This document shows positions 26,255 through 35,169 of a stretch of DNA of 64,000 bases, piece by piece. The translations under genes were made by a program, and so were the position numbers. Location: positions 136,143-200,142 of the forward strand of contig JBKHYJ010000080.1 of the NCBI GenBank assembly GCA_046565505.1. The letters are read 5' to 3'. Position 1 is the stretch's first letter. Each line of letters opens with the position of its first letter. Below the pieces are notes generated by a model. It was not told where the DNA came from. It saw only the letters and a program-made list of their open reading frames with translations, and did no database searches. The DNA is from JBKHYJ01 sp046565505. Lineage in GTDB: Bacteria; Acidobacteriota; Blastocatellia; UBA7656.

Positions 26255-27376
26255 ATGCTAAACTTCCCGGTTATGAATGTCGTCGGCGCGCTTAACATAG
26301 GCAACGTCAAAATAACCCCGAACCTCGTGCTTGCACCGATGGCCGGCGTGACGGATTCCTCTTTCCGCCGCTTGATTAAAGAACTCGGCGGCGTGGGGCT
26401 TATCGTAACCGAATTCATCTCGGTTGAAGGGATCACCCGCGGCAACATGCGCACCCACCGGATGATGAAGTTCTTGCCTGAGGAGCGCCCGCTGTCTATA
26501 CAGATATTCGGTTACGACGACGACCGTATGGTGGCGGCCGCTGAAATCATCCAGGAGGTGGGCGCAGACATAGTCGATATCAACTGCGGCTGCCCCGCAA
26601 AGAAGGTCGTCAAAGGCGGCGGAGGCTCGTCGCTGCTGCGCGACCTCCCTCAGCTTGAAAAGATTCTGAGGCGTGTGCGCCGCGCCGTGTCGATCCCGTT
26701 AACCATGAAGATTCGCACCGGGTGGGATGACTCTTCTATTAACGCGGTCGAAGTCGCACGGCTGATCGAAGACTGCGGCGGCAATATGGTCGCCATCCAC
26801 GGCCGCACCCGCATGCAAGGCTACAGCGGACGCGCCAACTGGGATGTCATCGCCGCAGTCAAGCAAGCCGTCTCAATTCCGGTGATCGGATGCGGCGACA
26901 TAGTTACCGCCGGCCAAGCCATCGACCGGCTGAAGGAGACTCGGGTCGACGCAGTGATGATAGGTCGCGGGGCGGTCGCTAACCCCTGGATATTCCGGCA
27001 GACGGCCGAGCTGATGCGCGGCGAAACGGTCTACGAGCCCCCGCTTGAGGAAAAACAGAGGGTGCTGCACAGATACTATGATTTGCTCCGCGATGAAATG
27101 CATGAGCGCTCGCTCGCGGGCAAGCTGAAACAGATGTGCGGTTACTTCACTCACGGGCTCGCCGGAGGAGCGCGGCTGCGCGAGCGCGTCTTCCATTCCC
27201 AGGGCGTCTCTGAGATATACCACCATATAGATGAATACTTCGGCTGCATGATCGAGCGCGGCGTCCCGCCCGACGTTCTTAATGCGCCGCGTGAAGTTGA
27301 ATCTTTTGTCGACCCTCACCCGCGCGACCCCAAGTGCGCCGAGTTCACGCGCGGCGGCCCTACGCCGGCCGGCTAA
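26255..27376 (+). CDS. dusB: tRNA-dihydrouridine synthase (DusB-type)
   Basis: An FMN-dependent enzyme reducing uridine to dihydrouridine in tRNA D-loops. The TIM-barrel FMN-binding start LVLAPMAGVTDSSFRRL, the catalytic Cys in DINCGCPAKKVVKGGGGSSL, the TMKIRTGWDD segment, IHGRTRMQGYSG and the phosphate-binding VMIGRGAVANPWIF all match DusB. A C-terminal helical tRNA-binding domain follows. The start is uncertain: GTG 26240, ATG 26255 and ATG 26273 are all in frame without a clear ribosome site, and the conserved domain begins after the last. It converges with the P1 peptidase gene across 28 bases. In many bacteria dusB partners with fis, but none is seen here. Confidence 0.93.
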   Translation: MLNFPVMNVVGALNIGNVKITPNLVLAPMAGVTDSSFRRLIKELGGVGLIVTEFISVEGITRGNMRTHRMMKFLPEERPLSIQIFGYDDDRMVAAAEIIQEVGADIVDINCGCPAKKVVKGGGGSSLLRDLPQLEKILRRVRRAVSIPLTMKIRTGWDDSSINAVEVARLIEDCGGNMVAIHGRTRMQGYSGRANWDVIAAVKQAVSIPVIGCGDIVTAGQAIDRLKETRVDAVMIGRGAVANPWIFRQTAELMRGETVYEPPLEEKQRVLHRYYDLLRDEMHERSLAGKLKQMCGYFTHGLAGGARLRERVFHSQGVSEIYHHIDEYFGCMIERGVPPDVLNAPREVESFVDPHPRDPKCAEFTRGGPTPAG

Positions 27377-27404
27377 TCACCCGAATCTCTAAGCGAATCC
27401 GCAA

Positions 27405-28469
27405 TCACGCTCGCCTCAGTTTTCTCGCGCCACGCATGCGGCCGACGCGGGTGATCGCGAGGGAGAGAAGCTCCGCGGCCACAGAGCCGACCGTCGTCAC
27501 GTCAGCCTGAATTGCTCCCGTCGAAAGCGCGAATATCGTGTCACCATCAAACATGGTATGAATCGGGCGAATCGCCCTCGCGAGCCCGTCGTGAGCCATA
27601 GAGGCGACCTTTCGCGCCTGCGCTTTAGTCAGCGCCGCGTCGGTTGCCACGACGGCGAGCGTCGTATTTTCGAGCGCCGAAAATGGGCGCCCTTGCCAGT
27701 AAACAGCTTTGCCGTCGCGCCCCATTATAGGCCCGCGTTCAATCGCGCGAGAAGTATCGAGCCACCCGCGCCCTACAGGCGAGCGAGCACCCGCGAGGAT
27801 TCGCCCGCTGGCCGGGTCAACTATGTCGCCAAAAGAATTGACCACGACCAGCACCCCCACCGTCGCGCCGGCCGGGAGCTTCATCGAAGCAGTACCCACG
27901 CCGCCTTCGGAAGCCATATTTGTCCCGAGTATCTTGCCTACCATAGCGCCCGCGCCTGCGCCGACCGCACCTTCTTCGACCGGGTCATTCGACGCGCGGC
28001 CGCACGCTTCGTATCCCATTTGAGAGTCCGGCCGCGCCCGTGCGTCGCCGACAGATAAATCAAAGATTACGGCGGCGGGGACTATGGGCACGCGCGCGAC
28101 GCCCGTGTCATAGCCCGCCCCACGCTCTTCCAGGTAACGTACGACGCCGCACGCGGAGTCTAGGCCGAAGACCGAGCCTCCGGTAAGCATAATCGCATGC
28201 ACGCGCTCGACGAGGTTGCCCGGGTCTAACAAATCGGTCTCGCGCGTCCCGGGTGCCGCGCCGCGCACGTCAACTCCCGCTACCGCCCCCGCTGTTTCGC
28301 ACAGCACGACCGTGCAGCCCGTGCGCGCGCTCATGTCGTGCGCGTGGCCGACCCTTACGCCTGGAACGTCCGTTAGTGAGCCGTTCGACGCCCAGGCGAG
28401 AGATTTGCGATTAAGCTTCGATTCGCTCCGCCCGAGTAATTTTTTCCTTGATGTTCTATCCTGAGCCAC
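27405..28469 (-). CDS. P1 family (DmpA/NylC-like) self-processing peptidase
   Basis: A member of the N-terminal-nucleophile P1 family (beta-aminopeptidase, 6-aminohexanoate oligomer hydrolase and relatives). The body carries LTDVPGVRVGHAHD near the N-terminus, AIMLTGGSVFGLDSACGVVR, the VVVNSFGDIVDP segment, and the autocleavage site ALENTTLAVVATDAALT. By analogy with NylC, self-cleavage between Asn and Thr would release the nucleophilic Thr. The C-terminal HTMFDGDTIFALSTG segment is also conserved. The true substrate (peptide, amide or nylon-like oligomer) cannot be deduced. The start is uncertain: GTG 28469 is chosen, an upstream TTG (28565) would add 32 unrelated residues, and neither has a ribosome site. 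No signal peptide is visible, so it is probably cytoplasmic. Confidence 0.88.
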   Translation of the reverse strand: MAQDRTSRKKLLGRSESKLNRKSLAWASNGSLTDVPGVRVGHAHDMSARTGCTVVLCETAGAVAGVDVRGAAPGTRETDLLDPGNLVERVHAIMLTGGSVFGLDSACGVVRYLEERGAGYDTGVARVPIVPAAVIFDLSVGDARARPDSQMGYEACGRASNDPVEEGAVGAGAGAMVGKILGTNMASEGGVGTASMKLPAGATVGVLVVVNSFGDIVDPASGRILAGARSPVGRGWLDTSRAIERGPIMGRDGKAVYWQGRPFSALENTTLAVVATDAALTKAQARKVASMAHDGLARAIRPIHTMFDGDTIFALSTGAIQADVTTVGSVAAELLSLAITRVGRMRGARKLRRA

Positions 28470-28615
28470 TGCGATGTATGTTATCGAATCGTAAACGCCT
28501 TTTCTACAAGGATGACTGCCGGAATCAAGCGGCACACAGATTGCCCGGTTAGCGGCGAAAAACAAAGGGAGAACCTGGCGCGTAAAGTATGGCGCCTCGC
28601 TTGGGGGGAAATGAG

Positions 28616-29098
28616 ATGAAACGAACGAGAGGTCTCATGGCACTGGCGTCGTTCGCGGTCGCGATCATGCTCTCGGCGCCTGCGGCGGCCCGGCAACCAC
28701 ATAAGGCTGTTGATTCCTACAAAAAAAATTCCGGGCGCGTCGCCCGGCAGCCCGAGCAAGCCAAACGAAAGGCGCTCGGCGGCGATTACACCCCTCACGT
28801 CGAAGGCCGCTCTCTCAATCTCGTAATCGAAGGACGAATCACCAGCCTCGAAGGTAATGTCATAACTATCAAGACGGCGCGAGGCGCGCGCTTTGACCTG
28901 GTGCTCGATCAACAGACGACTGTGTTTGGCTCGGGCGAGTTAGTTTCAATCGCCACGATGGCAGACATCACCTTGAGCCCCTCTGATCTTCGCGTGTCCG
29001 ACACCGTAGAAGTAGTGACAGAGCACATAGGCCAGAGACAAGTCGCGAGAATAATCACCCGCATCGCATCATCAGATGCTCAGGTAGCAAAGCGTTAA
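28616..29098 (+). CDS. Exported hypothetical protein with a C-terminal small beta domain
   Basis: A 160-residue protein with a signal peptide (LMALASFAVAIMLSAPAAARQ), a basic low-complexity spacer, then a compact beta-rich domain. The segment EGRITSLEGNVITIKTARGA and VLDQQTTVFGSGE followed by LRVSDTVEVVTE resembles the DUF5666-type OB-like fold seen in exported bacterial proteins, but no family is certain. The ATG at 28616 has GGGGG eight bases upstream, favouring it over an in-frame ATG at 28589. It is divergent from the P1 peptidase. No function is proposed. Confidence 0.7.
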   Translation: MKRTRGLMALASFAVAIMLSAPAAARQPHKAVDSYKKNSGRVARQPEQAKRKALGGDYTPHVEGRSLNLVIEGRITSLEGNVITIKTARGARFDLVLDQQTTVFGSGELVSIATMADITLSPSDLRVSDTVEVVTEHIGQRQVARIITRIASSDAQVAKR

Positions 29099-29220
29099 AT
29101 CCTGTCAGCCATTCGCCCGAGTTGTCGCGCATTGACGAAGCTGTAGGTGAGTGACTGGTCGCCGCCGCGGCGACCGACTGTTTGCTCGTCCTTTCTGCTA
29201 TTTGGCGGCGCCGCTCGTGC

Positions 29221-29226
29221 TATAAT
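29221..29226 (+). promoter_or_regulatory. Consensus -10 element before the V4R-domain gene
   Basis: TATAAT lies 48 bases before the ATG at 29275. The -35 region at the usual distance is poor, so the promoter may be activator-dependent or use another sigma factor. Confidence 0.4.
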
Positions 29227-29274
29227 CTGGCTACCGTTTCCTGTGCGCTTTAAATTTCGTACGGAGCCTCTATT

Positions 29275-29856
29275 ATGCATTCACCCCAGCAGGTTTATTC
29301 CGGCATGCACGTCAAAGGTGGATTGTTACGCGCCCGCTTTCTGTTCGTCGTTATGAATCATGACGGCGGCGCGTGGCAGCGCATCCTAGAGCATCTCTCC
29401 GAAGAGGACCGGGCGGCGCTTCAGGAGATAAGCATAGATGATTGGTATCCGCTGCGCGTGCTCGACAATGTGGATAAGGAGATCGCGGGCGAGTTGGGAG
29501 GCGACTCGGAAGTTATGTACGATCAGCTCGGAGAGTTCTCCGCGACGACCAGCCTTTCCGGCCCATACAGCAGTTTGCTCAACCCGGATATTCACAGCTT
29601 CCTCCGGCAGTCGGCTTTGATTCATCGCACCTATCAGGATTTCGGCGCCGCGTCCTACGCCCCGCGGAGCGACACGAGCGGAGTGCTCACGATCAACTAC
29701 GACACAGCCCCTCCCGTGAGTTTCTGCGTCAGCGGCACGGCCTACTTCCGCCATGCGATTCAGCTATGCGGCGCGCGGTCGGCCGTCGTCACGCACACCC
29801 GCTGCCGCAGCCGTGGGGACGCGGTGTGCGAGTTCTATATCACCTGGCAGCCGTGA
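29275..29856 (+). CDS. TIGR02265/V4R-like small-ligand-binding protein
   Basis: A 193-residue protein with an all-helical N-terminal part (GAWQRILEHLSEEDRAALQ, then DWYPLRVLDNVDKEIAGELG) and a C-terminal domain ending with CGARSAVVTHTRCRSRGDAVCEFYITW. The closing pattern C-x-x-x-G-D-x-x-C-x-(F/Y) is the V4R (4-vinyl-reductase) or heme-NO-binding-associated signature. This overall layout recalls the TIGR02265 family of myxobacteria. Such domains bind small hydrophobic ligands or metals in regulators. No output domain is attached. The start at 29275 could also be ATG 29305. It probably acts alone or with an unlinked partner. Confidence 0.68.
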   Translation: MHSPQQVYSGMHVKGGLLRARFLFVVMNHDGGAWQRILEHLSEEDRAALQEISIDDWYPLRVLDNVDKEIAGELGGDSEVMYDQLGEFSATTSLSGPYSSLLNPDIHSFLRQSALIHRTYQDFGAASYAPRSDTSGVLTINYDTAPPVSFCVSGTAYFRHAIQLCGARSAVVTHTRCRSRGDAVCEFYITWQP

Positions 29857-29935
29857 ACCATAATGCGGGGGTGAGCGCGGAGACTTCAGCCCGGTCAAGC
29901 CTTCGCGCGGCATTCAACACCGCCCGGACGATGAG

Positions 29936-30313
29936 ATGAGCAGTGAAAAGTTAGCTCAATTCGCGAATCAAAAATACCTGAACCTCGAGACCTACAGGAA
30001 GAGCGGGGTGCCCGTAGCCACGCCCGTCTGGTTTGCCGAAGACGGCGGCGTGTTCTTCATCTACTCGCTCGCCAACGCGGGCAAGGTGAAACGAATACGC
30101 GGAAATCCCCGCGTGCGAATAATCCCTTGCGACGTTCGCGGGAAGCCCAGGGGCGAGTGGGTTGACGCGGAGGCCCGAATCGCGGACGCCGCTACGGCCC
30201 TCAAGGGGCACGGGCTCCTCAATCAAAAGTATGGTCTGTTGAAAAGAGCCGGGGATGTTTTCAGCAGGCTCAGAAAAAGAGAGCGCGCGGTGATCACGAT
30301 CCGTGTCGTTTGA
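29936..30313 (+). CDS. PPOX-class F420-dependent oxidoreductase family protein
   Basis: A 125-residue split-barrel flavin/deazaflavin-binding protein. The N-terminal YLNLETYRKSGVPVATPVWF and the following FIYSLANAGKVKRIRGNPRV are typical of the Rv2061c-type group (TIGR03666). There the R-G-N-P-R-V strand helps bind the cofactor. It would reduce a small substrate with F420H2 or flavin; cofactor specificity cannot be decided from sequence, and the family contains flavin-binding members. ATG at 29936 has no strong ribosome site. It lies 79 bases after the V4R gene on the same strand, so it may be its operon partner. Confidence 0.85.
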   Translation: MSSEKLAQFANQKYLNLETYRKSGVPVATPVWFAEDGGVFFIYSLANAGKVKRIRGNPRVRIIPCDVRGKPRGEWVDAEARIADAATALKGHGLLNQKYGLLKRAGDVFSRLRKRERAVITIRVV

Positions 30314-30366
30314 TGGCCCGCGGAAGAAAATCTGTTACGGACACATCTCTACAAGGAGGCGTTCTC

Positions 30367-30540
30367 ATGCCAAGTGTTGGGAACCTCGGGCTCGGCGGAA
30401 TAATATTCCTGATCGGCGCGATCATCTACGTCGTCAACCTCCTGCTGAGCCTCGCGCGGCGGGGGAGGGCGCTGCCCTTAGACGGAGTTGGGCTGATGGT
30501 CCTCGGGATAGGACTCGCGCTCATCTTGAATAAGCGCTGA
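30367..30540 (+). CDS. Small two-helix membrane protein
   Basis: A 57-residue protein with two predicted transmembrane helices (GGIIFLIGAIIYVVNLLLSL and GVGLMVLGIGLALIL) joined by a basic loop RRGRALPLD. AAGGAGG eight bases upstream strongly supports the ATG at 30367; an in-frame ATG at 30310 lacks this. No family function is known to me. It lies between the F420-like oxidoreductase and the padR promoter. Confidence 0.72.
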   Translation: MPSVGNLGLGGIIFLIGAIIYVVNLLLSLARRGRALPLDGVGLMVLGIGLALILNKR

Positions 30541-30660
30541 CGCGGCCCGCCGGACACGCACATACTTTTTAAGCGCCACTGACATGCCCCTTTCATGCAT
30601 GCGCACGGCGGATATTCCCGCGGCCGCCCGGCCCGCCCTCCGCGCCGGAAAACTTTCCCC

Positions 30661-30709
30661 TTGACAATCTACAGGAGCCGGCCTATCATCCGCTCTTGTA
30701 GATTATCTA
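30661..30709 (+). promoter_or_regulatory. padR promoter with PadR operator candidate
   Basis: TTGACA (30661-30666), a 17-base spacer and TATCAT (30684-30689) form a near-consensus promoter. ATCTACA (30667-30673) and TGTAGAT (30698-30704) make an inverted repeat across the spacer and -10, and TAGATTATCTA (30699-30709) is a second palindrome over the probable transcription start. Binding there by the product of the next gene would give autorepression. Confidence 0.65.
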
Positions 30710-30720
30710 GGAGAGGCGGA

Positions 30721-31053
30721 ATGACTAAAACCAAGTCTGATCTTTTGCAAGGGACGCTGGACATGTTGATCTTGAAAACCCTGGCGCTGGAGCCGATGCA
30801 TGGGTGGGGGATCTCGCAGCGGATCCAGCAGATTTCCCAGGACGTGCTCTGCATAAATCAGGGGTCGCTGTACCCGGCGCTCTACCGACTAGAGCAGCAA
30901 GGCTGGATAGACTCGGAGTGGGGGAGTTCGGAGAACAACCGCCAAGCCAAGTTCTACAGCCTGACGAGGGCCGGGCGCAGGCAACTGGCTGAGGAAACTG
31001 AAAACTGGGAGAGGCTCTCTGCGGCCATCGCAAAAGTCTTACAGACGACCTAG
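30721..31053 (+). CDS. PadR-family transcriptional repressor
   Basis: A 110-residue winged-helix regulator. The PadR signature is complete: DLLQGTLDMLILKTLALEPM at the start, HGWGISQRIQQIS, the wing region QGSLYPALYRLEQQGWI and the R-QAKFYSLTRAGRRQL strand. AGGAG lies nine bases upstream of the ATG. It is followed 15 bases later by the ADOP permease. This pairing is found repeatedly in Acidobacteriota and implies that PadR controls the permease. The effector molecule is unknown. The C-terminal dimerisation helix is short (ETENWERLSAAIAKVL), as in subfamily 1. Confidence 0.93.
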   Translation: MTKTKSDLLQGTLDMLILKTLALEPMHGWGISQRIQQISQDVLCINQGSLYPALYRLEQQGWIDSEWGSSENNRQAKFYSLTRAGRRQLAEETENWERLSAAIAKVLQTT

Positions 31054-31068
31054 CCGGAGGTCCCGAAG

Positions 31069-33735
31069 ATGTTCAGGAAATTTTTAGACGCCACGCGCTC
31101 CCTGTTTCAAAAAGACAGGATGGAGCGAGAGCTTGATAAGGAACTTCGCTTCCACCTCGAAATGGAGATCGAGCAAAACGTCAGGAAGGGCATGAGCCGT
31201 AAAGAGGCCCGCAACACCGCGCTCCGCAGCTTCGGCGGCGTCGAGCGAGTCAAGGACGAGTGCCGCGACGTGCGCAGGGCGAGGCTCGTCGAAACGATGC
31301 TGCAAGACCTCCGCTACGGGCTGAGGATACTCATTAAAAACCCGGGTTTCAGCGTCGTGGCGGTCCTGACCCTCGCGCTCGGGATGGGGGCGAACGCGGC
31401 GATTTTCAGCGTCATCTATGGCGTGCTGATGCGCCCGCTGCCTTATAGGGAGGGGGAAAAGATCGTCCACATCCGCCAGCAGGCCCCACTCGCGCGCATA
31501 GACAATATGGGTTTTTCGGTCAAAGAGGTCCTTGATTACCGGGCCCAAAACCAGACGCTCGAAGGGGTGGTCGAGCACCACTCCATGTCTTTCATACTTC
31601 TGGGCCTCGAAGAGCCTCAGCGCGTCCAGACCGGGGTCGTGTCGGCGAATTTCTTCGACCTGCTCGGCGTGAAGCCGCTCATGGGAAGAACGTTCGCCCC
31701 CGGCGACGACGAGCGCGGCGCGGACGCCGTCCTGGTGCTCAGCTACAACTACTGGCAGAAGAGTCATGGCGGCGACCCCAACGTAATAGGCAAGACTTTC
31801 AGGATGAACGACCGCGTTCACACGGTCATCGGCGTGTTGCCCCCGATTCCTCAATACCCGAATGAAGAAGATGTTTACATGCCTACCTCCGCCTGCCCCA
31901 CCCGCTCGTCGGACGCCTTCTGCGACAATCGCAACGCGCGGATGATGAGCGTGTTCGGGAGGCTCAAAAGCGGCGTGCCCGTCGAGCAAGCTCAGGCCGA
32001 CCTGTCCACGGTCGCGAGCAACCTTCAGGCGCAGTACCCCGACTCCTACCCGGCGAATCGGGGTTACGCGGCCAGGCTCGCGCCACTGCAAGAAGAACTC
32101 ACGCGGCAGGCCCGCCCGACTCTACTGATACTGCTCGGGACGGCCGGGCTGGTGCTGCTCATCGCGTGCGCCAACGTGGCGAACCTGACGCTCGCGCGCC
32201 TGATGCGGCGCGAGCGAGAGATGGCTGTCCGCGCCGCGCTCGGCGCAGGGCGCGGGCGATTGATTCGCCAGTTGCTGACTGAAAGCACCTTACTCTCGCT
32301 GCTCGGCGGGGCCGTGGGATTGCTGCTGGCGGCTGGGGGGCTCCATCTGCTGGTCGCTTTCGCCGCCCGCTTCACGCCGCGCGCGAGTGAGATAAGCATT
32401 GATGCATATGTGTTGATGTTCACACTGGTCGTATCCGTCGCGACCGGGCTTGTTTTCGGCCTGATGCCCGCGTTCACTTCAGAGAAGAATTTCACCACCG
32501 CGCTGAAAGAAGGTAGCGGCCGCTCGACCGCCGGGGCGGGGCGACAGCGCGTACGAAATATTTTGATCGTCGCGCAGGTCGCGGTCTCTTTCATGCTGCT
32601 GATCGGCGCGGGGCTGATGACGCGGAGCCTGTATAAGCTCCAGCAGGTGAACCCCGGGTACAACCCCGAGAACGTGCTGGCCATGAGGCTCAGCCCGAAC
32701 TGGTCGAAGTACGACCAGAGCCGGCAATTCGCCTACCTGGATTTCTTCAACCGAGTGCTGGAAAAAGTAAAGTCCCAACCGGGGGTCTTATCGGCGGCGC
32801 TCACCTCCACGTACCCGTTGAACCCGTTCGGCATAGCGAACGGGCCGAACACCCGCGGCTTCTTGATGCAGGGACAGACGCTCGCGGAAGGAGAGCTCGC
32901 GCCGCGGGCGGACCCGCGCGTCGTGAGCCCGGATTATTTCCAGACCATTCAAATACCGCTGGTCGCCGGCCGCTACTTCACGGAAGCGGACAACACGGAC
33001 GCAATGAAAGTTGCCATAATCAATCAAACAATGGCGCGCCATCGCTGGAGCGACGAGGACCCTATCGGCAGGCGCGTCTCGTTTGACCGCGGTGACACCT
33101 GGATAACTATCGTCGGCGTGGTGGGTGACGTGAAGCAGTATGGGCTGGACCGCGAAACGACGGATGAAATCTACACGCCTCTCGCTCAAACCGGTTTCGC
33201 GGGGAACCTGCTGGTTAGGACCGCCGCGAACCCTCCGAGCATGGCCCAAATGATGCGAGAGGCTGTCTACGCCGTGGACCCCGAAACGGCCATCGACAAC
33301 GTGCAGACTTTAGAGAGAGTCCGCAGCGAATCGCTGGCCTCGCCCCGCCTGACGGCCTTACTGCTCGGCCTGTTCGCGGGCCTGGCCCTTCTCATCACCG
33401 TAACGGGGATCAGCGGGGTGATGGCCTTGTCGGTAAGCCAGCGCACGCGGGAGATAGGCATTCGCATGGCTTTGGGCGCGTCGCAGGCAAAGGTCCTCAC
33501 GATGGTGATGAGGCAAGGCATGACGCTTATAATCATCGGCCTCGCCGCGGGCGTCGCCGGCGCGCTCGCTTTGACACGGGTCATGTCATCGCTGCTTTTC
33601 TCCGTCGAGCCTGACGACCCGGTCACTTTCATCGCGGTCTCGCTCGTGCTGATTGCCTTCGCGGCCGTAGCTTGTTTCGTGCCCGCACGCCGCGTTACCG
33701 CGATAGACCCTATGCTGGCGTTGCGCAGCGAGTGA
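31069..33735 (+). CDS. ADOP-family permease (MacB/FtsX-like, duplicated)
   Basis: An 888-residue inner-membrane protein of the acidobacterial duplicated orphan permease group. The N-terminal permease-prefix helix bundle (RMERELDKELRFHLEMEIEQ) precedes a first transmembrane helix and a MacB-type periplasmic domain. Then come three FtsX helices (LLILLGTAGLVLLIACANVA onward), a second MacB-type domain (about 540-720) and a second FtsX unit (LLGLFAGLALLITVTGISGV onward). The R-REMAVRAALGAGRGR and R-REIGIRMALGAS loops are the FtsX coupling motifs. No ATPase is encoded nearby, the feature that gave the group its name. The substrate is unknown; a stress or envelope export role is plausible. It is regulated by the adjacent padR. 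Confidence 0.94.
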   Translation: MFRKFLDATRSLFQKDRMERELDKELRFHLEMEIEQNVRKGMSRKEARNTALRSFGGVERVKDECRDVRRARLVETMLQDLRYGLRILIKNPGFSVVAVLTLALGMGANAAIFSVIYGVLMRPLPYREGEKIVHIRQQAPLARIDNMGFSVKEVLDYRAQNQTLEGVVEHHSMSFILLGLEEPQRVQTGVVSANFFDLLGVKPLMGRTFAPGDDERGADAVLVLSYNYWQKSHGGDPNVIGKTFRMNDRVHTVIGVLPPIPQYPNEEDVYMPTSACPTRSSDAFCDNRNARMMSVFGRLKSGVPVEQAQADLSTVASNLQAQYPDSYPANRGYAARLAPLQEELTRQARPTLLILLGTAGLVLLIACANVANLTLARLMRREREMAVRAALGAGRGRLIRQLLTESTLLSLLGGAVGLLLAAGGLHLLVAFAARFTPRASEISIDAYVLMFTLVVSVATGLVFGLMPAFTSEKNFTTALKEGSGRSTAGAGRQRVRNILIVAQVAVSFMLLIGAGLMTRSLYKLQQVNPGYNPENVLAMRLSPNWSKYDQSRQFAYLDFFNRVLEKVKSQPGVLSAALTSTYPLNPFGIANGPNTRGFLMQGQTLAEGELAPRADPRVVSPDYFQTIQIPLVAGRYFTEADNTDAMKVAIINQTMARHRWSDEDPIGRRVSFDRGDTWITIVGVVGDVKQYGLDRETTDEIYTPLAQTGFAGNLLVRTAANPPSMAQMMREAVYAVDPETAIDNVQTLERVRSESLASPRLTALLLGLFAGLALLITVTGISGVMALSVSQRTREIGIRMALGASQAKVLTMVMRQGMTLIIIGLAAGVAGALALTRVMSSLLFSVEPDDPVTFIAVSLVLIAFAAVACFVPARRVTAIDPMLALRSE

Positions 33736-33967
33736 GCAGCGGGTCGGCTTAATCACGGGCGTTTCATCTTTCGCATTCTTTAACCGGCGCCTTGCGTCGA
33801 AGCGCGAGCCCTCGTTTGATCGGACGCGGTGCGGCCAGGGTTGGCCGAGACACCCGTGCGTGCGCGAGAGCGGATGCGCGTCCGCGTGCGCGACGCACCC
33901 TGGAATGAAGAATCATTGCAGTATTAGAGAGGCGGACTCCATTATCAAAATTTCGGAGATAAAAATC

Positions 33968-35053
33968 ATGAGGAAGCTAAACGTATCGACCTGTCTGTTC
34001 GCTGTTGTTGCCTTCATCTGTCTCGCCTGCAACCCCGCGAAGTCGGTGCCGTTCTCCGCCAATCAAGCCCCGCAGAAGAGGGGGAACGTGGCCATTCTGA
34101 TCTTCAAGGGGGTGCAGATAATCGACTACACAGGCCCTTACGAAGTGTTCGGAGGCGCGGGGTTCAACGTCTACACGGTGGCGGAAAAGGGCGACCCTAT
34201 CACTACGGCAATGGGGATGACCGTGACCCCGAAGTACACTTTCGGCGACTCGCCCGCCCCGGACGTTCTCATACTCCCGGGCGGCGGCGGGTACAAGCCG
34301 GGCCAGGGCGGGGTCGGAGGCCAGATAGACAATCCGGCTGTTATCAAATGGATTCAGGATACCGCGAAGGAGTCGAAGTTCGTCCTGACGGTCTGCAACG
34401 GCGCCTTCTTCGCCTGGAAAGCCGGCTTGCTCGATGGGCTTCAGGCGACGACTTTTTATGGGATGATCGACGCGCTCAAGTCCGTCGCGCCGAACACAAA
34501 AGTAGTCTCGGATAAGCGCTACGTCGATAACGGCAAGATCATCACGACGGCGGGGCTCTCATCCGGCATAGACGGCTCGCTGTACCTCGTGTCAAAAATG
34601 TTGGGCAAAGGCACTGCGCAGGCGGTCGCCCTGAACATGGAATACAACTGGGACCCGGAGTCGAAATACGCGCGGGCGGCGCTGGCCGACAAGTACATGC
34701 GCTTTGTGTATGACGGCCTGGAAGCCGAGTCGCTGAGCAGAGAAGGCGGGACGGATCACTGGGAGAATAAATGGCTCGTGAGAACCGAGACTCCCGCGGC
34801 GGAAATTTTCGAGTTGATCAATAAGACGCTGGCCGCGAATAAGACCTACGTGCCGACCGCGATAAAGTGGGTCAGGCAGGACTCGGGCAAATCGGGTGAC
34901 CAGACACGTAGCTTATGGAAATTCGCCGACGAGAGCGGCAAGACATGGACGGGGCAGGCGAGCGTACAGCCATTGCTGGGCGAGAAGGGTAAGCTCCTGA
35001 TGAGCGTGAAAATAGCCCGCGACGATACGGCCGCCCGGTCGCAAATTCGATAG
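33968..35053 (+). CDS. Exported DJ-1/PfpI-family protein with C-terminal extension
   Basis: A 361-residue protein with a signal sequence (CLFAVVAFICLACN) that may be a lipoprotein signal, though the residue at -3 of the Cys is not ideal. Residues about 45-230 form a DJ-1/PfpI (class I amidotransferase-like) domain. It carries VQIIDYTGPYEVFGG, LILPGGGGYKPG and the nucleophile elbow TVCNGAFFAWKAGLLDG, close to isocyanide hydratase and ThiJ proteins. The last about 130 residues (WLVRTETPAAEIFELINKTL onward) are not part of that domain. ATG 33968 follows GGAGAT; an in-frame ATG 36 codons upstream lacks signal features. Periplasmic members of this superfamily are uncommon. The reaction is unassigned. 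Confidence 0.82.
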   Translation: MRKLNVSTCLFAVVAFICLACNPAKSVPFSANQAPQKRGNVAILIFKGVQIIDYTGPYEVFGGAGFNVYTVAEKGDPITTAMGMTVTPKYTFGDSPAPDVLILPGGGGYKPGQGGVGGQIDNPAVIKWIQDTAKESKFVLTVCNGAFFAWKAGLLDGLQATTFYGMIDALKSVAPNTKVVSDKRYVDNGKIITTAGLSSGIDGSLYLVSKMLGKGTAQAVALNMEYNWDPESKYARAALADKYMRFVYDGLEAESLSREGGTDHWENKWLVRTETPAAEIFELINKTLAANKTYVPTAIKWVRQDSGKSGDQTRSLWKFADESGKTWTGQASVQPLLGEKGKLLMSVKIARDDTAARSQIR

Positions 35054-35169
35054 GCGGAAGTAAGAAGTTAGGCCGATAGTAAACCGCGGGGTGGAATGCC
35101 GGGCTGCCGGGGGGCCTTGACTTACCCTCGGCAGCCCTCTTCGCCCGCCGTGGCCCTGTGCGATCAATC

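Noticed and set aside
31084..32091. Long minus-strand open frame opposite the ADOP gene
   Set aside because: It is antisense to a strongly recognised family and contains only composition-driven residues; GC-rich genes routinely produce such frames.
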